NCBI RefSeq assembly: GCF_018739885.1
Contig: NZ_JADOES010000008.1
Location: 62,001-126,000, forward strand
Reading direction: 5' to 3'
From: Leptothoe spongobia TAU-MAC 1115
GTDB taxonomy: Bacteria; Cyanobacteriota; Cyanobacteriia; Phormidesmidales; Phormidesmidaceae
DNA: 64,000 nt
Below, one piece after another: positions 40,019 to 49,663 of this stretch (within the stretch, counting starts at the first letter, position 1; each line of letters starts with the position of its first letter). Both the position numbers and the translations under genes were made by a program. Below the pieces are notes generated by a model. That model worked only from the letters and a program-made list of their open reading frames with translations, did no database searches and had not been told where the DNA came from.

Positions 40019-41203
40019 ATGCAGATCTATTTAGACTACAGCGCAACTACACCGCCACGGCCTGAGGTGATTGCGGCGATGGAATCGGCGATGCAAGATG
40101 GCTGGGGTAATCCATCTAGCTTGCATCATTGGGGTAGTCAGGCCGCGACAATAATGGAAACGGCCCGGATGCAGGTGGCGGAGCTAATTGGTGCGGATGC
40201 GGATGCGATCGCATTTACGGCTAGTGGCACCGAAGCCAATAACCTGGCCATCATGGGGGTAGCTCAGCAATACCGTAAACCGCGCCATATGATTATTTCT
40301 GCTGTGGAGCATTCGGCAATCGAAAAGCCAGTGGCGCAGCTAGAGCAGTGGGGTTGGCAGATTACTCGTCTGCCCGTCGATAACTATGGCCAGGTAAGTC
40401 CAGCAGATTTATCGACGGCGATACGTAAGGATACGGTGCTGGTGTCAGTGATTTATGGCCAAAGTGAGGTGGGCACTGTACAGCCGATTCCTGAATTGGC
40501 AGCTGTGATTCAGGCAATGGCTCCGCTTTCTAGACCGATCTTTCACTCTGATGCAGTACAAGTAGCTGGGCGATTGCCCATTGATGTGCAGCAATTGGAG
40601 ATCGATTTACTCTCTTTGTCGAGTCACAAGATTTATGGTCCCCAAGGGGCAGGGGCGCTGTATGTGAAACCGGGTACTGAACTGGTGCCGTTGATTCGCG
40701 GTGGTGGTCAGGAAAATCAGTTGCGCTCAGGAACTCAGGCAGTGCCTACGATTGCGGGGTTTGGAGAAGCAGCTAAGCTGGCTAGGCAAGAACTTGAGCA
40801 GGAACAACAACGGCTATTGAAATTGCGCGATCGCTTAATTGAACAGTTACAAGATCATCCTGAACTGGTGTTGACAGGTCATCCTGAACAACGCCTGCCT
40901 CACCATGTCAGTTTTTATCTACCGAATGCTGATGGTGAGCGGGTGACGGGTAAAACGCTGGTACGCCAGTTGAATCTAGCAGGGATTGGAATCAGTGCTG
41001 GATCGGCTTGTCATAGTGGGACCCTAACACCGAGTCCGATTCTCAAATCCATGGGGTTTCACAATGCAGCAGCGAAAACTGGCATTCGTTTAACGCTCGG
41101 GCATCAGACGACTGAATCCGATGTAGATTGGGCCGCAATGGTGCTGAAGCAGATTATTGACCGGGTGATGGCAAGTCAGCTGGTAACGGCAGGAAGCAAA
41201 TAA
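40019..41203 (+). CDS. Cysteine desulfurase (NifS/IscS family)
   Basis: PLP enzyme that removes sulfur from cysteine for Fe-S cluster and thiocofactor synthesis. It has 394 residues. Visible features are LDYSATTPPRPEVIAAM at the start, AFTASGTEANNLAIMG (about residue 66), the PLP lysine in SLSSHKIYGPQGAGALYV (about 206) and the active-site Cys loop ISAGSACHSGTLTPSPIL (about 325). It is not next to isc or suf genes, so the sulfur acceptor is unknown. It starts 60 bases after prfC and may share its transcript. Confidence 0.93.
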   Translation: MQIYLDYSATTPPRPEVIAAMESAMQDGWGNPSSLHHWGSQAATIMETARMQVAELIGADADAIAFTASGTEANNLAIMGVAQQYRKPRHMIISAVEHSAIEKPVAQLEQWGWQITRLPVDNYGQVSPADLSTAIRKDTVLVSVIYGQSEVGTVQPIPELAAVIQAMAPLSRPIFHSDAVQVAGRLPIDVQQLEIDLLSLSSHKIYGPQGAGALYVKPGTELVPLIRGGGQENQLRSGTQAVPTIAGFGEAAKLARQELEQEQQRLLKLRDRLIEQLQDHPELVLTGHPEQRLPHHVSFYLPNADGERVTGKTLVRQLNLAGIGISAGSACHSGTLTPSPILKSMGFHNAAAKTGIRLTLGHQTTESDVDWAAMVLKQIIDRVMASQLVTAGSK

Positions 41204-41350
41204 ATTTCAAAATAGGACTAGATTGACCAAGTAGTAACCATCGCTATTGATGACACGGGCCAAGGTGATTGGTCAGCAATAAATACGTCAAGCTACCCAA
41301 AAAGTCAGATAATCAGACATGATTGATTGCTAAGAACGAAAAATATAACC

Positions 41351-42064
41351 ATGTCTGACCTGCCCAGTAGCCTTGAGGAAACCATCGATCAAGCCATCGC
41401 CTCCACTAAGGCAGCCATTGACGATGGCATTATCCGGTTGCAGGTAGAAATGGTGATCCCAGAACTCGAGCAGCAACCCATCGCGGAAAGATTCCTGAGT
41501 CTGTTTCAAGACCTGGGCTTACAATTCAAAGTTTTTTTTCCCGATGCCGGTGCTGCCGCCCTTGCCAAACGTGACTGGAATAACCCAGACTTCACCATTC
41601 GAGGCATCAACGAAATCCAGGCCACCATCGAACCCGACGACGAAGCATTACTGATCGTCAATCCATCTGCCGTCGAGGTCGAAGACGTCGAAAAACTCTG
41701 TAACGAGGCCCAAGACCGTCCCGTTATCATTCTCAATCCCACCCTAGAAGACGTCAGCATCGTTGGTATTGGTTATGCTGCTCGTCAACTACGGGAGCGA
41801 TTTTTGAGCACGTTGACCTCCTGCTACTACTACCGGCCCATGCCCGATGCCGCCGTACTACGTCGGCATCCCCAGGGGTGGCAAGTGTGGCAAGAGGTGG
41901 GCGACCAGTACGAACTTCAGGCTGAACTGCCCGAACGTCCCTCTAGCGAGGCCTTAGATAACCTACTCTACGCCAGCGAAGAAACTGAAAATAGTGCTAC
42001 TCCTAAGCCAAAGAAGGGTTTGCTGAGTGAGGTGCAGAAATTTTTGAGAGCGTTAAGCCAGTAG
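41351..42064 (+). CDS. DUF1995 domain-containing protein
   Basis: 237 residues with a DUF1995 fold. The start is MSDLPSSLEETIDQAIASTK, then RLQVEMVIPELEQQPIAERF, LIVNPSAVEVEDVEKLCNEA and LLSEVQKFLRALSQ at the C-terminus. Plant members include LPA3 (low PSII accumulation), suggesting a role in photosystem assembly; the cyanobacterial role is not known. ATG at 41351 is chosen because it gives the family N-terminus. Confidence 0.82.
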   Translation: MSDLPSSLEETIDQAIASTKAAIDDGIIRLQVEMVIPELEQQPIAERFLSLFQDLGLQFKVFFPDAGAAALAKRDWNNPDFTIRGINEIQATIEPDDEALLIVNPSAVEVEDVEKLCNEAQDRPVIILNPTLEDVSIVGIGYAARQLRERFLSTLTSCYYYRPMPDAAVLRRHPQGWQVWQEVGDQYELQAELPERPSSEALDNLLYASEETENSATPKPKKGLLSEVQKFLRALSQ

Positions 42065-42209
42065 GTCATAAAGGTACCTTTTGGCTGAATTCAAGGACAG
42101 CTAACCAGTCTGTGCAAGGGACGATATCCCTACATCAGCATCGTTGTCAGGTTTATTGTTCGACCGTTAGAGTAAAAAAATAGGCGCGCATTTTCGAAAA
42201 TAGACACAG

Positions 42210-42764
42210 ATGGCTATAGGGCTGCTTATTCTTTATTGGGTCCTGCTCATTGTCATGGGAGCTGGCATTATCGGTGCATTTATCCCCGCATTTCCAGGTA
42301 TTGGTCTGATTGTGGCTGCCATTGCTATTTGGGGTGCTGTTGCAGGCTTTAGCAAAGCTGTGGTTATTGCTCTCAGCATCGCTATTGCCGTCTTTGCGAT
42401 TACCACTGCAATTGACTACCTGGCTGGCTACGTTGGCGCGAGGAAAGTAGGGGCTAGTAACTGGGGTCAAATCGGTGCCGTGATTGGCATGATTCTAGGT
42501 CTGTTGGGCTTTTTACCAGCGTTACCAGTAGGTGGACCCATTTTTGGTCTGCTATTTGGCTCAATGCTCGGAGCATTCGTTGGAGAAATGCTGCATCGTC
42601 GTGATTTAGCGATACCTGCACGATGCAAATTGGGTGTAAAAGTCAGCTTGGCGATCGTTGTCAGTTCCTTAATCGGAAACGTTATCGCCGGAGTTCTGTC
42701 TATTATTGCAACAGTTGTGTTCCTGGTAGCAACATGGCCGACCGTAATGCCGCCAGTGTTGTAA
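42210..42764 (+). CDS. DUF456 membrane protein
   Basis: A 184-residue integral membrane protein with about five hydrophobic helices (LLILYWVLLIVMGAGIIGAF at the start, AVIGMILGLLGFLPALPVGG in the middle). The pattern GAFIPAFPGIGLIVA and the Gly-rich repeats match DUF456, a small membrane family of unknown function. It lies 145 bases after the DUF1995 gene and 43 bases before the pentapeptide gene, on the same strand. Confidence 0.85.
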   Translation: MAIGLLILYWVLLIVMGAGIIGAFIPAFPGIGLIVAAIAIWGAVAGFSKAVVIALSIAIAVFAITTAIDYLAGYVGARKVGASNWGQIGAVIGMILGLLGFLPALPVGGPIFGLLFGSMLGAFVGEMLHRRDLAIPARCKLGVKVSLAIVVSSLIGNVIAGVLSIIATVVFLVATWPTVMPPVL

Positions 42765-42807
42765 AACCTCCTGAAACCAGAACTAGGCCTCCGAATTTTC
42801 ATCAAGC

Positions 42808-43341
42808 ATGGCGCACCCAGAACACTTAGAAATTTTGCAGGCTGGAGCCAGAGTGTGGAATCGCTGGCGTCAGCAAAATACTCAGATTCGTCCCAACTTA
42901 AGAGCGGCTGACTTAAAAGGCGTTGATTTGGCAGGGTTCAACCTGCGTCTGACTTACTTGAGTAGCGCTGATCTTAGCCGGGCCTATTTATTTGAAGCCA
43001 ACCTGAGTGAAACCAACTTGCAAGGGGCAAATCTGAGTCACTGCTGCTTGATTGGTACTGACCTACAGCAGGCGTATTTTTCGGGTGCCAATCTATACCA
43101 TGCCTATTTGTCCCAGGCAAACCTGACTGAGGCGTATTTTGGGCATGCGAATTTAGAAAAGGCGAATCTGGCCGATAGCGTTGTCAATCAGGCGTACTTT
43201 GGTCAGGCGGATGTGAAAGAGACTGATTTTACTAGTGTGAAAAATTTGAATCTGCTGCAGTTGAGGCTGGCCCGCAATTTTGAGCTGGCAATTTTAGCGA
43301 AGCATGATCCGCAAGATCAGGTGCGGCCATCGCTGACCTAG
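42808..43341 (+). CDS. Pentapeptide repeat protein
   Basis: 177 residues. From about residue 35 to 150, A(D/N)LXX repeats run continuously (ADLKGVDLAGFNLRLTYLSS, ANLSETNLQGANLSH, ANLYHAYLSQANLTEAYFGH). They would form a right-handed beta helix about five coils long. There is no signal peptide, so it is probably cytoplasmic. The N-terminus before the repeats (HPEHLEILQAGARVWNRWRQ) resembles other cyanobacterial pentapeptide proteins. Function unknown. The gene follows DUF456 closely and may share its transcript. Confidence 0.88.
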   Translation: MAHPEHLEILQAGARVWNRWRQQNTQIRPNLRAADLKGVDLAGFNLRLTYLSSADLSRAYLFEANLSETNLQGANLSHCCLIGTDLQQAYFSGANLYHAYLSQANLTEAYFGHANLEKANLADSVVNQAYFGQADVKETDFTSVKNLNLLQLRLARNFELAILAKHDPQDQVRPSLT

Positions 43342-43444
43342 GAGCTGGATAGTTAACATTTTGAGTACAGGGTGGCATTATGTCGAACCGCCAATAGTTC
43401 TGGACATCTATGAAAAACTATTCAGCGGCTCTAGCTCAATGCCT

Positions 43445-44644
43445 TTAAACCGTCACTGATGAGGGATAACGCACACCAGCGTTTTTCAGGCGCTGAAGGG
43501 CTTCGTTCAGGCGATCTTCTCCGGCAATCAAACTAACACGAACAAAGCCTTCGCCACCTTCACCAAATGCACTACCAGGGGTAAACACGACACCTGTTTT
43601 TTGCAGAACCTCTAAGGCAAAGTCAGCAGCGGTCATGTCTGGCGGGCAAGGTACCCACAAATACATGGTTGCCTTTGTCTTCGGTACCTCCCAACCTAAC
43701 TCTGCTAAACCTTCAATCAGATAGTCACGGCGAGTGCTATAGCGATCGCACACCTCTTCAAGATAGGAATCAGGTAAATTTAGCGCAGTTTCTGCAGCGG
43801 TTTGAATGGCAGAGAAAATGCCATAGTCAAGGTTAGTTTTCAGGGTGCGCAATCCCTGGATAATATGGCGGTTACCGACGACAAAACCAACCCGCCAACC
43901 GGCCATGTTGTAGGTCTTGGATAGGGTGTGAAACTCGACACTGAATTCTTTGGCACCGGGAATTTCGAGAACGCTGGTAGGCTGATAGCCATCAAAAGCC
44001 AGCTCCGCATAGCACAGATCATGAACAAGCATGATTTCGTAGTGCTTAGCAAAGGCGACGATCTCTTCGAAAAAGGCGCGGGGAGCCGTCGCACCCGTGG
44101 GATTGTTGGGATAGTTAAAGTACAGAACCTTGGCCTGACGGGCAACGGCTTCTGGAATGGTGGAGATGTCGATCAGCCAGTCATTTTCTGGCGTCAGCAT
44201 CAAGGGATGGATATGGGCATTTGCGATCGCAGGTCCTCGAAAATGCGCCGGATAGGATGGCGTCGGCACCAATACCGTATCCCCTGGATCCAGATAAGCT
44301 AAGGCCAGATGGGTAAGCCCTTCTTTTGACCCCAACAACGGCAAAGCTTCACCCTCAGGATCGAGACTCACCCCATAACGACGGTGATACCAGGCCGTAA
44401 TTGCATTACGAAAGCTAGCAGTCCCTTCAAAGGGAGGATATCCATGCTGACTTGGATCAGCAAGTGCCTTTTGAGCCGCCTCAACGACAGGTGCAGGGGT
44501 AGGACCACCGGGATTTCCCATGCCCAGATCAATCAGGTCCAGACCCTGGGCTCGCGCATTGGCCTTGAGTTCATCCAGACGAGCAAAGGCGTAGGGAGGC
44601 AGTTGCTCAAGTCGCTGTGCTTTCTTCATCCAAGCTGGTGTCAT
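43445..44644 (-). CDS. PLP-dependent aminotransferase (DapL/AlaC-like)
   Basis: A class I aminotransferase of 399 residues. It has LIDLGMGNPGGPTPAPVVEA near residue 36, GYPPFEGTASFRNAITAW, LLGSKEGLTHLALAYLDPG, NYPNNPTGATAPRAFF and the PLP lysine in HTLSKTYNMAGWRVGFVVG (about residue 245). This pattern occurs in LL-diaminopimelate, alanine (AlaC) and aspartate aminotransferases; the sequence alone does not choose between them. Eleven bases separate it from the dehydrogenase gene upstream, indicating an operon. Confidence 0.88.
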   Translation of the reverse strand: MTPAWMKKAQRLEQLPPYAFARLDELKANARAQGLDLIDLGMGNPGGPTPAPVVEAAQKALADPSQHGYPPFEGTASFRNAITAWYHRRYGVSLDPEGEALPLLGSKEGLTHLALAYLDPGDTVLVPTPSYPAHFRGPAIANAHIHPLMLTPENDWLIDISTIPEAVARQAKVLYFNYPNNPTGATAPRAFFEEIVAFAKHYEIMLVHDLCYAELAFDGYQPTSVLEIPGAKEFSVEFHTLSKTYNMAGWRVGFVVGNRHIIQGLRTLKTNLDYGIFSAIQTAAETALNLPDSYLEEVCDRYSTRRDYLIEGLAELGWEVPKTKATMYLWVPCPPDMTAADFALEVLQKTGVVFTPGSAFGEGGEGFVRVSLIAGEDRLNEALQRLKNAGVRYPSSVTV

Positions 44645-44655
44645 GGATTACCTCC

Positions 44656-45795
44656 TCATGACTGATGTGACGGCGTGATTGGTAATTTTGAAGTTTCGGT
44701 CTGACTGCGCTGACAGGGAGCCGTGGTGGACACCATTGCCGCCATTACCTGTTGAGGACTGACCTCAAACGGCAAATGATGAATATCAGATTTGGGCTGA
44801 CAGGCAAACTCGGCAGCCTGCCGTAAATCTGTCAATGACATTTCTCCTAATCCCAAATCGCTGAGGGTCATGGGTAAGCCGATTTGGGTATAAAACTGAA
44901 GCAATTGTTGACGCGCGGTCGCTGCCAAGGAATTGCTCAATTCCATCTCCTCTAAACGCAGTTGCACTAAGATACCATAGGCAACTTTTTCGCCATGGAG
45001 CATACGGTGACTAGCCGGAATCTGGGTCAGACCATTGTGAATCGCATGGGCAGCCACGGTTCGACATTGCGCCCCGCCCATGCCGCCGATCACACCTGCC
45101 ATTAAAACTGAGGCGTCCACCACATCGCGCCATTCGTCTCCCCCAGGGTTTTCCAAGGCAGCTACCGATTTCTGAAAAAGAATATCTCGCAGAACTCGGG
45201 CCTGTTGAACCGCACCAATAATTAAGGTTTGGTTAGAATGACCGCTACTGACGGAAGCTTCGTACCATTTTGCGATCGCATCCCCAATCCCCGCCACCAA
45301 AGTACGCTTAGGGGCCGTTCCCACTAATTCATAGTCCAATAATAAAAGTTCTGGACAAGTAGGTAGTCCCACATCGTAGCGAAACGCTCCCCGCTCAGAA
45401 TAGACATTTGACAACGCTGTCCAGGCGGCACAGGTTGCGGCTGACGTGGGAACCGTCACTACCGGTAACTGGGTTTGATCCGCCACCAGCTTGGCTGTAT
45501 CTAGAGCCTTACCACCCCCTACACCAATAATCAGATCAGCTCCATGGGCCTCAACATCCCCACGGAGCTGAGCCAAAGCAGGTTCACAACAGTCCATCTG
45601 ATAAGACGCTTTGACGACATTTAGATCAGCCAACATATCGTCTAAAACGGAAGAAACCGTCTGTAAGGTGCGATCTCCACCAATTACCAAAGGCCGTTGT
45701 CCCAATTTCGAAATCAGCGATCCACACTGGGATAAAATCCCTGAACCTCGCACCACTTGGGCCGGTGCCACCATTAGTGTAGATAACGTAGACAT
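44656..45795 (-). CDS. Iron-containing alcohol dehydrogenase, glycerol-dehydrogenase-like
   Basis: 379 residues of the glycerol dehydrogenase-like family. The NAD-binding strand DLIIGVGGGKALDTAKLVAD (about residue 84) and VVTVPTSAATCAAWTALSNV agree. Candidate metal ligands are Asp in AGIGDAIAKWYEA (about 170) and His in RTVAAHAIHNGLTQIP (about 250) and SHRMLHGEKVAYGI (about 265). The substrate is not clear. It is upstream of, and nearly touching, the aminotransferase gene, so the two may act on one pathway. ATG at 45795 is preferred to a GTG two codons upstream. Confidence 0.85.
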   Translation of the reverse strand: MSTLSTLMVAPAQVVRGSGILSQCGSLISKLGQRPLVIGGDRTLQTVSSVLDDMLADLNVVKASYQMDCCEPALAQLRGDVEAHGADLIIGVGGGKALDTAKLVADQTQLPVVTVPTSAATCAAWTALSNVYSERGAFRYDVGLPTCPELLLLDYELVGTAPKRTLVAGIGDAIAKWYEASVSSGHSNQTLIIGAVQQARVLRDILFQKSVAALENPGGDEWRDVVDASVLMAGVIGGMGGAQCRTVAAHAIHNGLTQIPASHRMLHGEKVAYGILVQLRLEEMELSNSLAATARQQLLQFYTQIGLPMTLSDLGLGEMSLTDLRQAAEFACQPKSDIHHLPFEVSPQQVMAAMVSTTAPCQRSQTETSKLPITPSHQS

Positions 45796-45950
45796 GATCA
45801 CTTCTCAACAAATTGAAAGCAATATTCGAAAGTTTGAAAGTTATAAAACGGAGAGTTAGTTAAAGGATCTTGTGTAGAGAATGAAGCCAAACGTAGGGCA
45901 ACGCCTGAAACTCAAAACAAGTATTGAAAATTGTTAGCGAAACAGATCGC

Positions 45951-46472
45951 CTAGCTATTTTTAGCTGCCGCTCGAGCCTTGGCCAACTTTGCAGGAGCAA
46001 TAGCGACACGGTAGCCTGACTCAGCCTCAGCATCGGGCTGCACCTGACCTAGATATAACAAGTCAGAAATGCCAGGCTCACGGTGAACGATAGTCCGAGC
46101 CCGAATCATGGCCCCCTGACTACCACCACCATTCAATTGACTGGGATTAAATGAATTGATAGCCGCCTGCCGTAGAGTGGCTTCTAACTCAGCCGCAGAA
46201 ATAGTAGCAGGGACAGAAATCACAAGCTGGGAAGCACCTGAGTCATAAACAGTGGCATAGCGCACCGACCCCTCCACGGTGGTCGATACCAATGGCTGAA
46301 AACTAAGGCCAAACAGTCCCGCTGTCAGTACACCACAAAACCCAGTCGCCCCCACTAAGCGAAACCGAATACCCCACTTAGCAAGCCATGAAATCCCTGC
46401 CAATGCCGCCAAGGCTAAGGTGGCGAGGCCCATCCACTTGGTCGCCTCTAGAAAGAGTTCAGGAGTTGGCAT
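45951..46472 (-). CDS. ycf51: Ycf51 family protein
   Basis: A 173-residue protein of the Ycf51 family of cyanobacteria and red-lineage plastids. Two N-terminal transmembrane helices (ATKWMGLATLALAALAGISW and LVGATGFCGVLTAGLFGLSF) are followed by a beta-rich domain (VRYATVYDSGASQLVISVPA, IRARTIVHREPGISDLLYLG). Its function is unknown. The gene is on the minus strand, 155 bases downstream of the dehydrogenase gene start. Confidence 0.85.
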   Translation of the reverse strand: MPTPELFLEATKWMGLATLALAALAGISWLAKWGIRFRLVGATGFCGVLTAGLFGLSFQPLVSTTVEGSVRYATVYDSGASQLVISVPATISAAELEATLRQAAINSFNPSQLNGGGSQGAMIRARTIVHREPGISDLLYLGQVQPDAEAESGYRVAIAPAKLAKARAAAKNS

Positions 46473-46609
46473 AGGAAACTAGCGCTTTTAATATGTAATC
46501 AGCATAACGTTAATTAATCGTATCAGTGGACATGTTTTTAGGCATTAGTAGCTGCTAATCAAAGGGGTTACCAGGGCTCACTAGAGATTGTCTAAATAAT
46601 TTAAGATGC

Positions 46610-48010
46610 ATGTTGATTCGATTTCAGGCAAGCCATCTGGGCCTGGTAGCCCTGACACTGGGAGGCATAGGGTTGATTTGCCTTGGTTGGAGTGGGCGAG
46701 AAAAACCTCAACCACTCCCTCAGGATCCCCACATTCAAGTTTTCTTTAATCAGACAGAAACCCATAGATACCAGGATCCTTACCGTCATATCCAACGACC
46801 GGGTGACAACCTGGAACAGGTGTTGATTGATGCCATTGAGTCAGCCGTCACTTCCATCGACGTGGCTGCCCAAGAATTGAATCTCCCCCTAATGGCCCAA
46901 GCCTTGATAGATAAGGCTAAGGCTGGAATCAACGTCAGGGTGATTTTAGATAATCAATATAGCGACGGGTGGAGTCAACACAATTCAGCCTGGATTCGTC
47001 AACAGGACAATCACAGTCGGGGTAAATACGAAAATTTGTTTGCATTTGGTGACAGTAACGGCGATGGCCACATTTCCTCAGCTGAAGCAGCTCAACGTGA
47101 TGCCGTCCTAATGCTGCGTCAGGCAGGGATCCCCATTGTGGACGATACCGACGATGGCACCAAAGGTAGCGGTCTGATGCACCATAAATTTATGGTGGTG
47201 GATAGCTACCAGATCATCACAGGCTCCGCTAACTTTACTCTTTCCGGCATCCACGGAGACTGGCTAGTGCCCGAGAGTCTAGGGAATGCCAATGCCATGC
47301 TGCGGATTAATAGCCCAGAGCTAGCCACCGCTTACACTGATGAATTTGATCTCATGTGGGGGGATGGGCCTAAGGGACAACCCAACAGTCTCTTTGGATC
47401 GCCAAAACCACCCCGTCCCTTAGCAACAGTTACTCTACCTGGCAGTCAGATAACGGTTCAATTTTCTCCTCACCGAGCCGACACGCCAAGAGAACAAACC
47501 ACGAATGGTGTTATTGCCCATGCGCTTAGTCAGGCTAGCCAATCAGTCGATTTAGCCTTATTTGTGTTTACAGATCAGGGTATTGCCGATGCCCTTGCAG
47601 CTAAGAGCGCTCTCCCGATTCGCGCGCTCATTGACCGTAGTTTTATCTACCGCTATCACAGTGAGGGCCTTGATATGTTAGGTCTTGGCCTGCCGGATCA
47701 TCGCTGCAACTATGAAAAGGAAAATCGCCCTTGGCATAGCTCAATTGCCACGGTTGGCTATCCAAAATTAGCCGATGGCGACAAAATGCATCACAAATTT
47801 GCATTACTGGATAATCGCACAGTGATTATTGGCTCCCATAATTGGAGTAAGGCTGCTAACCACAAGAATGATGAGAATTTGTTGATCATTGAGAATACAA
47901 TTGTTGCCAAGCATTTTAAGCAAGAGTTTGAACGTCTCTATGCAACGGCTGAGTTGGGACGTACGGAGTATCTTGTGGAGCGAATGAGAAAGATGCAGAA
48001 GAAATGCTGA
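46610..48010 (+). CDS. Phospholipase D-like protein with EF-hand-like loop
   Basis: 466 residues with an N-terminal hydrophobic anchor (LGLVALTLGGIGLICLGW). Two HKD motifs are present: HHKFMVVDSYQIITGSANFT (about residue 191) and HHKFALLDNRTVIIGSHNWS (about 393). This is the PLD fold, acting on phospholipids or nucleic acids. Between the start of the first half and its HKD, DSNGDGHISSAEA (about 147) matches an EF-hand calcium loop. The protein is likely exported or membrane-attached. The start at 46610 (ATG) is supported by the hydrophobic N-terminus. Substrate unknown. Confidence 0.85.
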   Translation: MLIRFQASHLGLVALTLGGIGLICLGWSGREKPQPLPQDPHIQVFFNQTETHRYQDPYRHIQRPGDNLEQVLIDAIESAVTSIDVAAQELNLPLMAQALIDKAKAGINVRVILDNQYSDGWSQHNSAWIRQQDNHSRGKYENLFAFGDSNGDGHISSAEAAQRDAVLMLRQAGIPIVDDTDDGTKGSGLMHHKFMVVDSYQIITGSANFTLSGIHGDWLVPESLGNANAMLRINSPELATAYTDEFDLMWGDGPKGQPNSLFGSPKPPRPLATVTLPGSQITVQFSPHRADTPREQTTNGVIAHALSQASQSVDLALFVFTDQGIADALAAKSALPIRALIDRSFIYRYHSEGLDMLGLGLPDHRCNYEKENRPWHSSIATVGYPKLADGDKMHHKFALLDNRTVIIGSHNWSKAANHKNDENLLIIENTIVAKHFKQEFERLYATAELGRTEYLVERMRKMQKKC

Positions 48011-48034
48011 AAAGATCAATTTCTTTATGAGGTT

Positions 48035-49018
48035 TTATTTTTTCAGCTTGTTCTGGATTCGTTTACAAAAAAGATATAGAAGTCGTTGGCGAGTAAGGCT
48101 GGGAATATCTGAGGGATGTTGTTGTCGATAATCGAAGAATTGATTGAGTTCGGTGAGGATGTTTTCTAATCGAGGCACTAGTTGATCCGTGCGATAGGGA
48201 GAAAAGAAGCTTTCGGGTAGGTTATTGGGTTGCCAGTTGTCTAATACGGCTGCAATTCGTTTAACGTCATAGCCTGTGGCATAGCCTGCAATTTTATGAC
48301 AGTTCTCTCCGGGGTCAAGGTAATCGGCAAGGGCATGGTTAACGCTGGAGAATACTTGACAGCCACAGGCGAGGGCCTCCATCGGGGGTAGACCGAAGCC
48401 CTCAGTGAGGCGATACTGGGCCCAATATTCTGCTGAATCGTACAGATAGACTTTGGCTCGGTTGAACAAGACCATGAGATCATCGACAAACGAATCGATA
48501 ACAACCACATTAAATCTCTTTTGCAGCTCAGGAATCAGCTGATTGACAACGTACTCGGAAGATTTTCTGGCTTGTATGAGAATGTCAATGTCTCGCTCAA
48601 CCTGACGGTTACTGACATTTGTGGGCAATTGGTTAGGGAGCCAATAGATGAGGGAGTTTTGCGATCGCATGCCCCAATATCCCATCGTATTACGACTCAC
48701 ACATAGAATCGGCACCTCAGGCGGCACTGAAAAACCATAGCCTGAGCTGTGGGCATGATAAACCACATGACAATGAGTCAGTTTTTTTAGCTGTTTAGGA
48801 ACATCAAATCCCCAACTGACCACAAAGATACAATCCCTCAGATTCTCCTGTGGCAATAAATCATCAATAAACGGATGATTCTCCTCTCGCTGACGATAAG
48901 TCACCACCTCAGCCTTACAAATCTGTTGAGCCAAGTTTAGTGTATTGAGCTCAGCAAATAGACCACCACAAAAAAACGAGCGAGTAGTTCCTGGCAGGAG
49001 AAAATACAGCTTTCTCAT
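48035..49018 (-). CDS. Glycosyltransferase, GT4-like
   Basis: 327 residues in the GT-B fold. The C-terminal part has the EX7E motif in LTEGFGLPPMEALACGCQVF (about residue 212), with NRAKVYLYDSAEYWAQYRLT before it, typical of sugar-nucleotide binding in GT4 enzymes. The N-terminus MRKLYFLLPGTTRSFFCGGL fits an acceptor-binding domain. Donor and acceptor are unknown; likely envelope or exopolysaccharide synthesis. It is convergent with the PLD gene and divergent from the small gene at 49194. Confidence 0.82.
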   Translation of the reverse strand: MRKLYFLLPGTTRSFFCGGLFAELNTLNLAQQICKAEVVTYRQREENHPFIDDLLPQENLRDCIFVVSWGFDVPKQLKKLTHCHVVYHAHSSGYGFSVPPEVPILCVSRNTMGYWGMRSQNSLIYWLPNQLPTNVSNRQVERDIDILIQARKSSEYVVNQLIPELQKRFNVVVIDSFVDDLMVLFNRAKVYLYDSAEYWAQYRLTEGFGLPPMEALACGCQVFSSVNHALADYLDPGENCHKIAGYATGYDVKRIAAVLDNWQPNNLPESFFSPYRTDQLVPRLENILTELNQFFDYRQQHPSDIPSLTRQRLLYLFCKRIQNKLKK

Positions 49019-49193
49019 CGCAAACGAGATATGGGAGCGCTCAGTATTCTACAGGATGGAAGTCATCGCTATGGGACCTAATTCAGCTCTATTAATTTCA
49101 TAGATAGCTGCCATCTATCCCATGCTTTGTCGATCCTGAGTTTCGTCCATAGATTAGGTGATATGCAATCGCGCACTCCTCAAGGAGGTTCAT

Positions 49194-49493
49194 ATGAACA
49201 TCTATTCCTCCAACTTACAAAAGCTCGAAGTACAGCGCCGTCAGCTGGAGCACCTGTGGCAACCTACCACTCCAGCCCAAAAAATCAAACAAGCTTCTAG
49301 TAACCTGCTACGTAATGCCGGTCAGTGGTTAGTTCAAACCCTTACCGAAGGAGATCAGCTGCGGATCTGGACCACAGAAACCTCCGAGGGAACTCGCTGG
49401 TGCGTCCGCAATCCAGTGGATGACATGCAACACCAGTTTGATTCAGAAGAAGCACTACGTGTTTGGCTAGAACAGCGTTATTACAACGGCTAG
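49194..49493 (+). CDS. Small soluble protein, unknown
   Basis: 99 residues, no signal peptide and no recognised family. The N-terminal half is helical and polar (MNIYSSNLQKLEVQRRQLEH) and the C-terminal half more beta-like (LRIWTTETSEGTRWCVRNPV). The ATG at 49194 has a strong AAGGAGG five bases upstream, the best ribosome site in this neighbourhood, so the gene is real and probably well expressed. A hairpin follows at 49507. Confidence 0.75.
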   Translation: MNIYSSNLQKLEVQRRQLEHLWQPTTPAQKIKQASSNLLRNAGQWLVQTLTEGDQLRIWTTETSEGTRWCVRNPVDDMQHQFDSEEALRVWLEQRYYNG

Positions 49494-49506
49494 TACCCTA
49501 GATCAA

Positions 49507-49545
49507 CTTAGTACAGCAGGCTGTATCGTAGCTTGCTGTACTAAG
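49507..49545 (+). terminator. Hairpin after the 99-aa gene
   Basis: CTTAGTACAGCA pairs with TGCTGTACTAAG (12 bp) around a 15-base loop, 13 bases after the stop. No T-tract follows, so termination efficiency is uncertain. Confidence 0.6.
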
Positions 49546-49663
49546 CTAACTATTTCGAAAACTTCTAAAGTGTTGCAAGGTATGGTGATGTTTTGCAACT
49601 GTCCTCTAACGCCTCTTAATACCAGCGATTCAATAGAGGAAAGAAGCCTTCAAGGTGCACACC

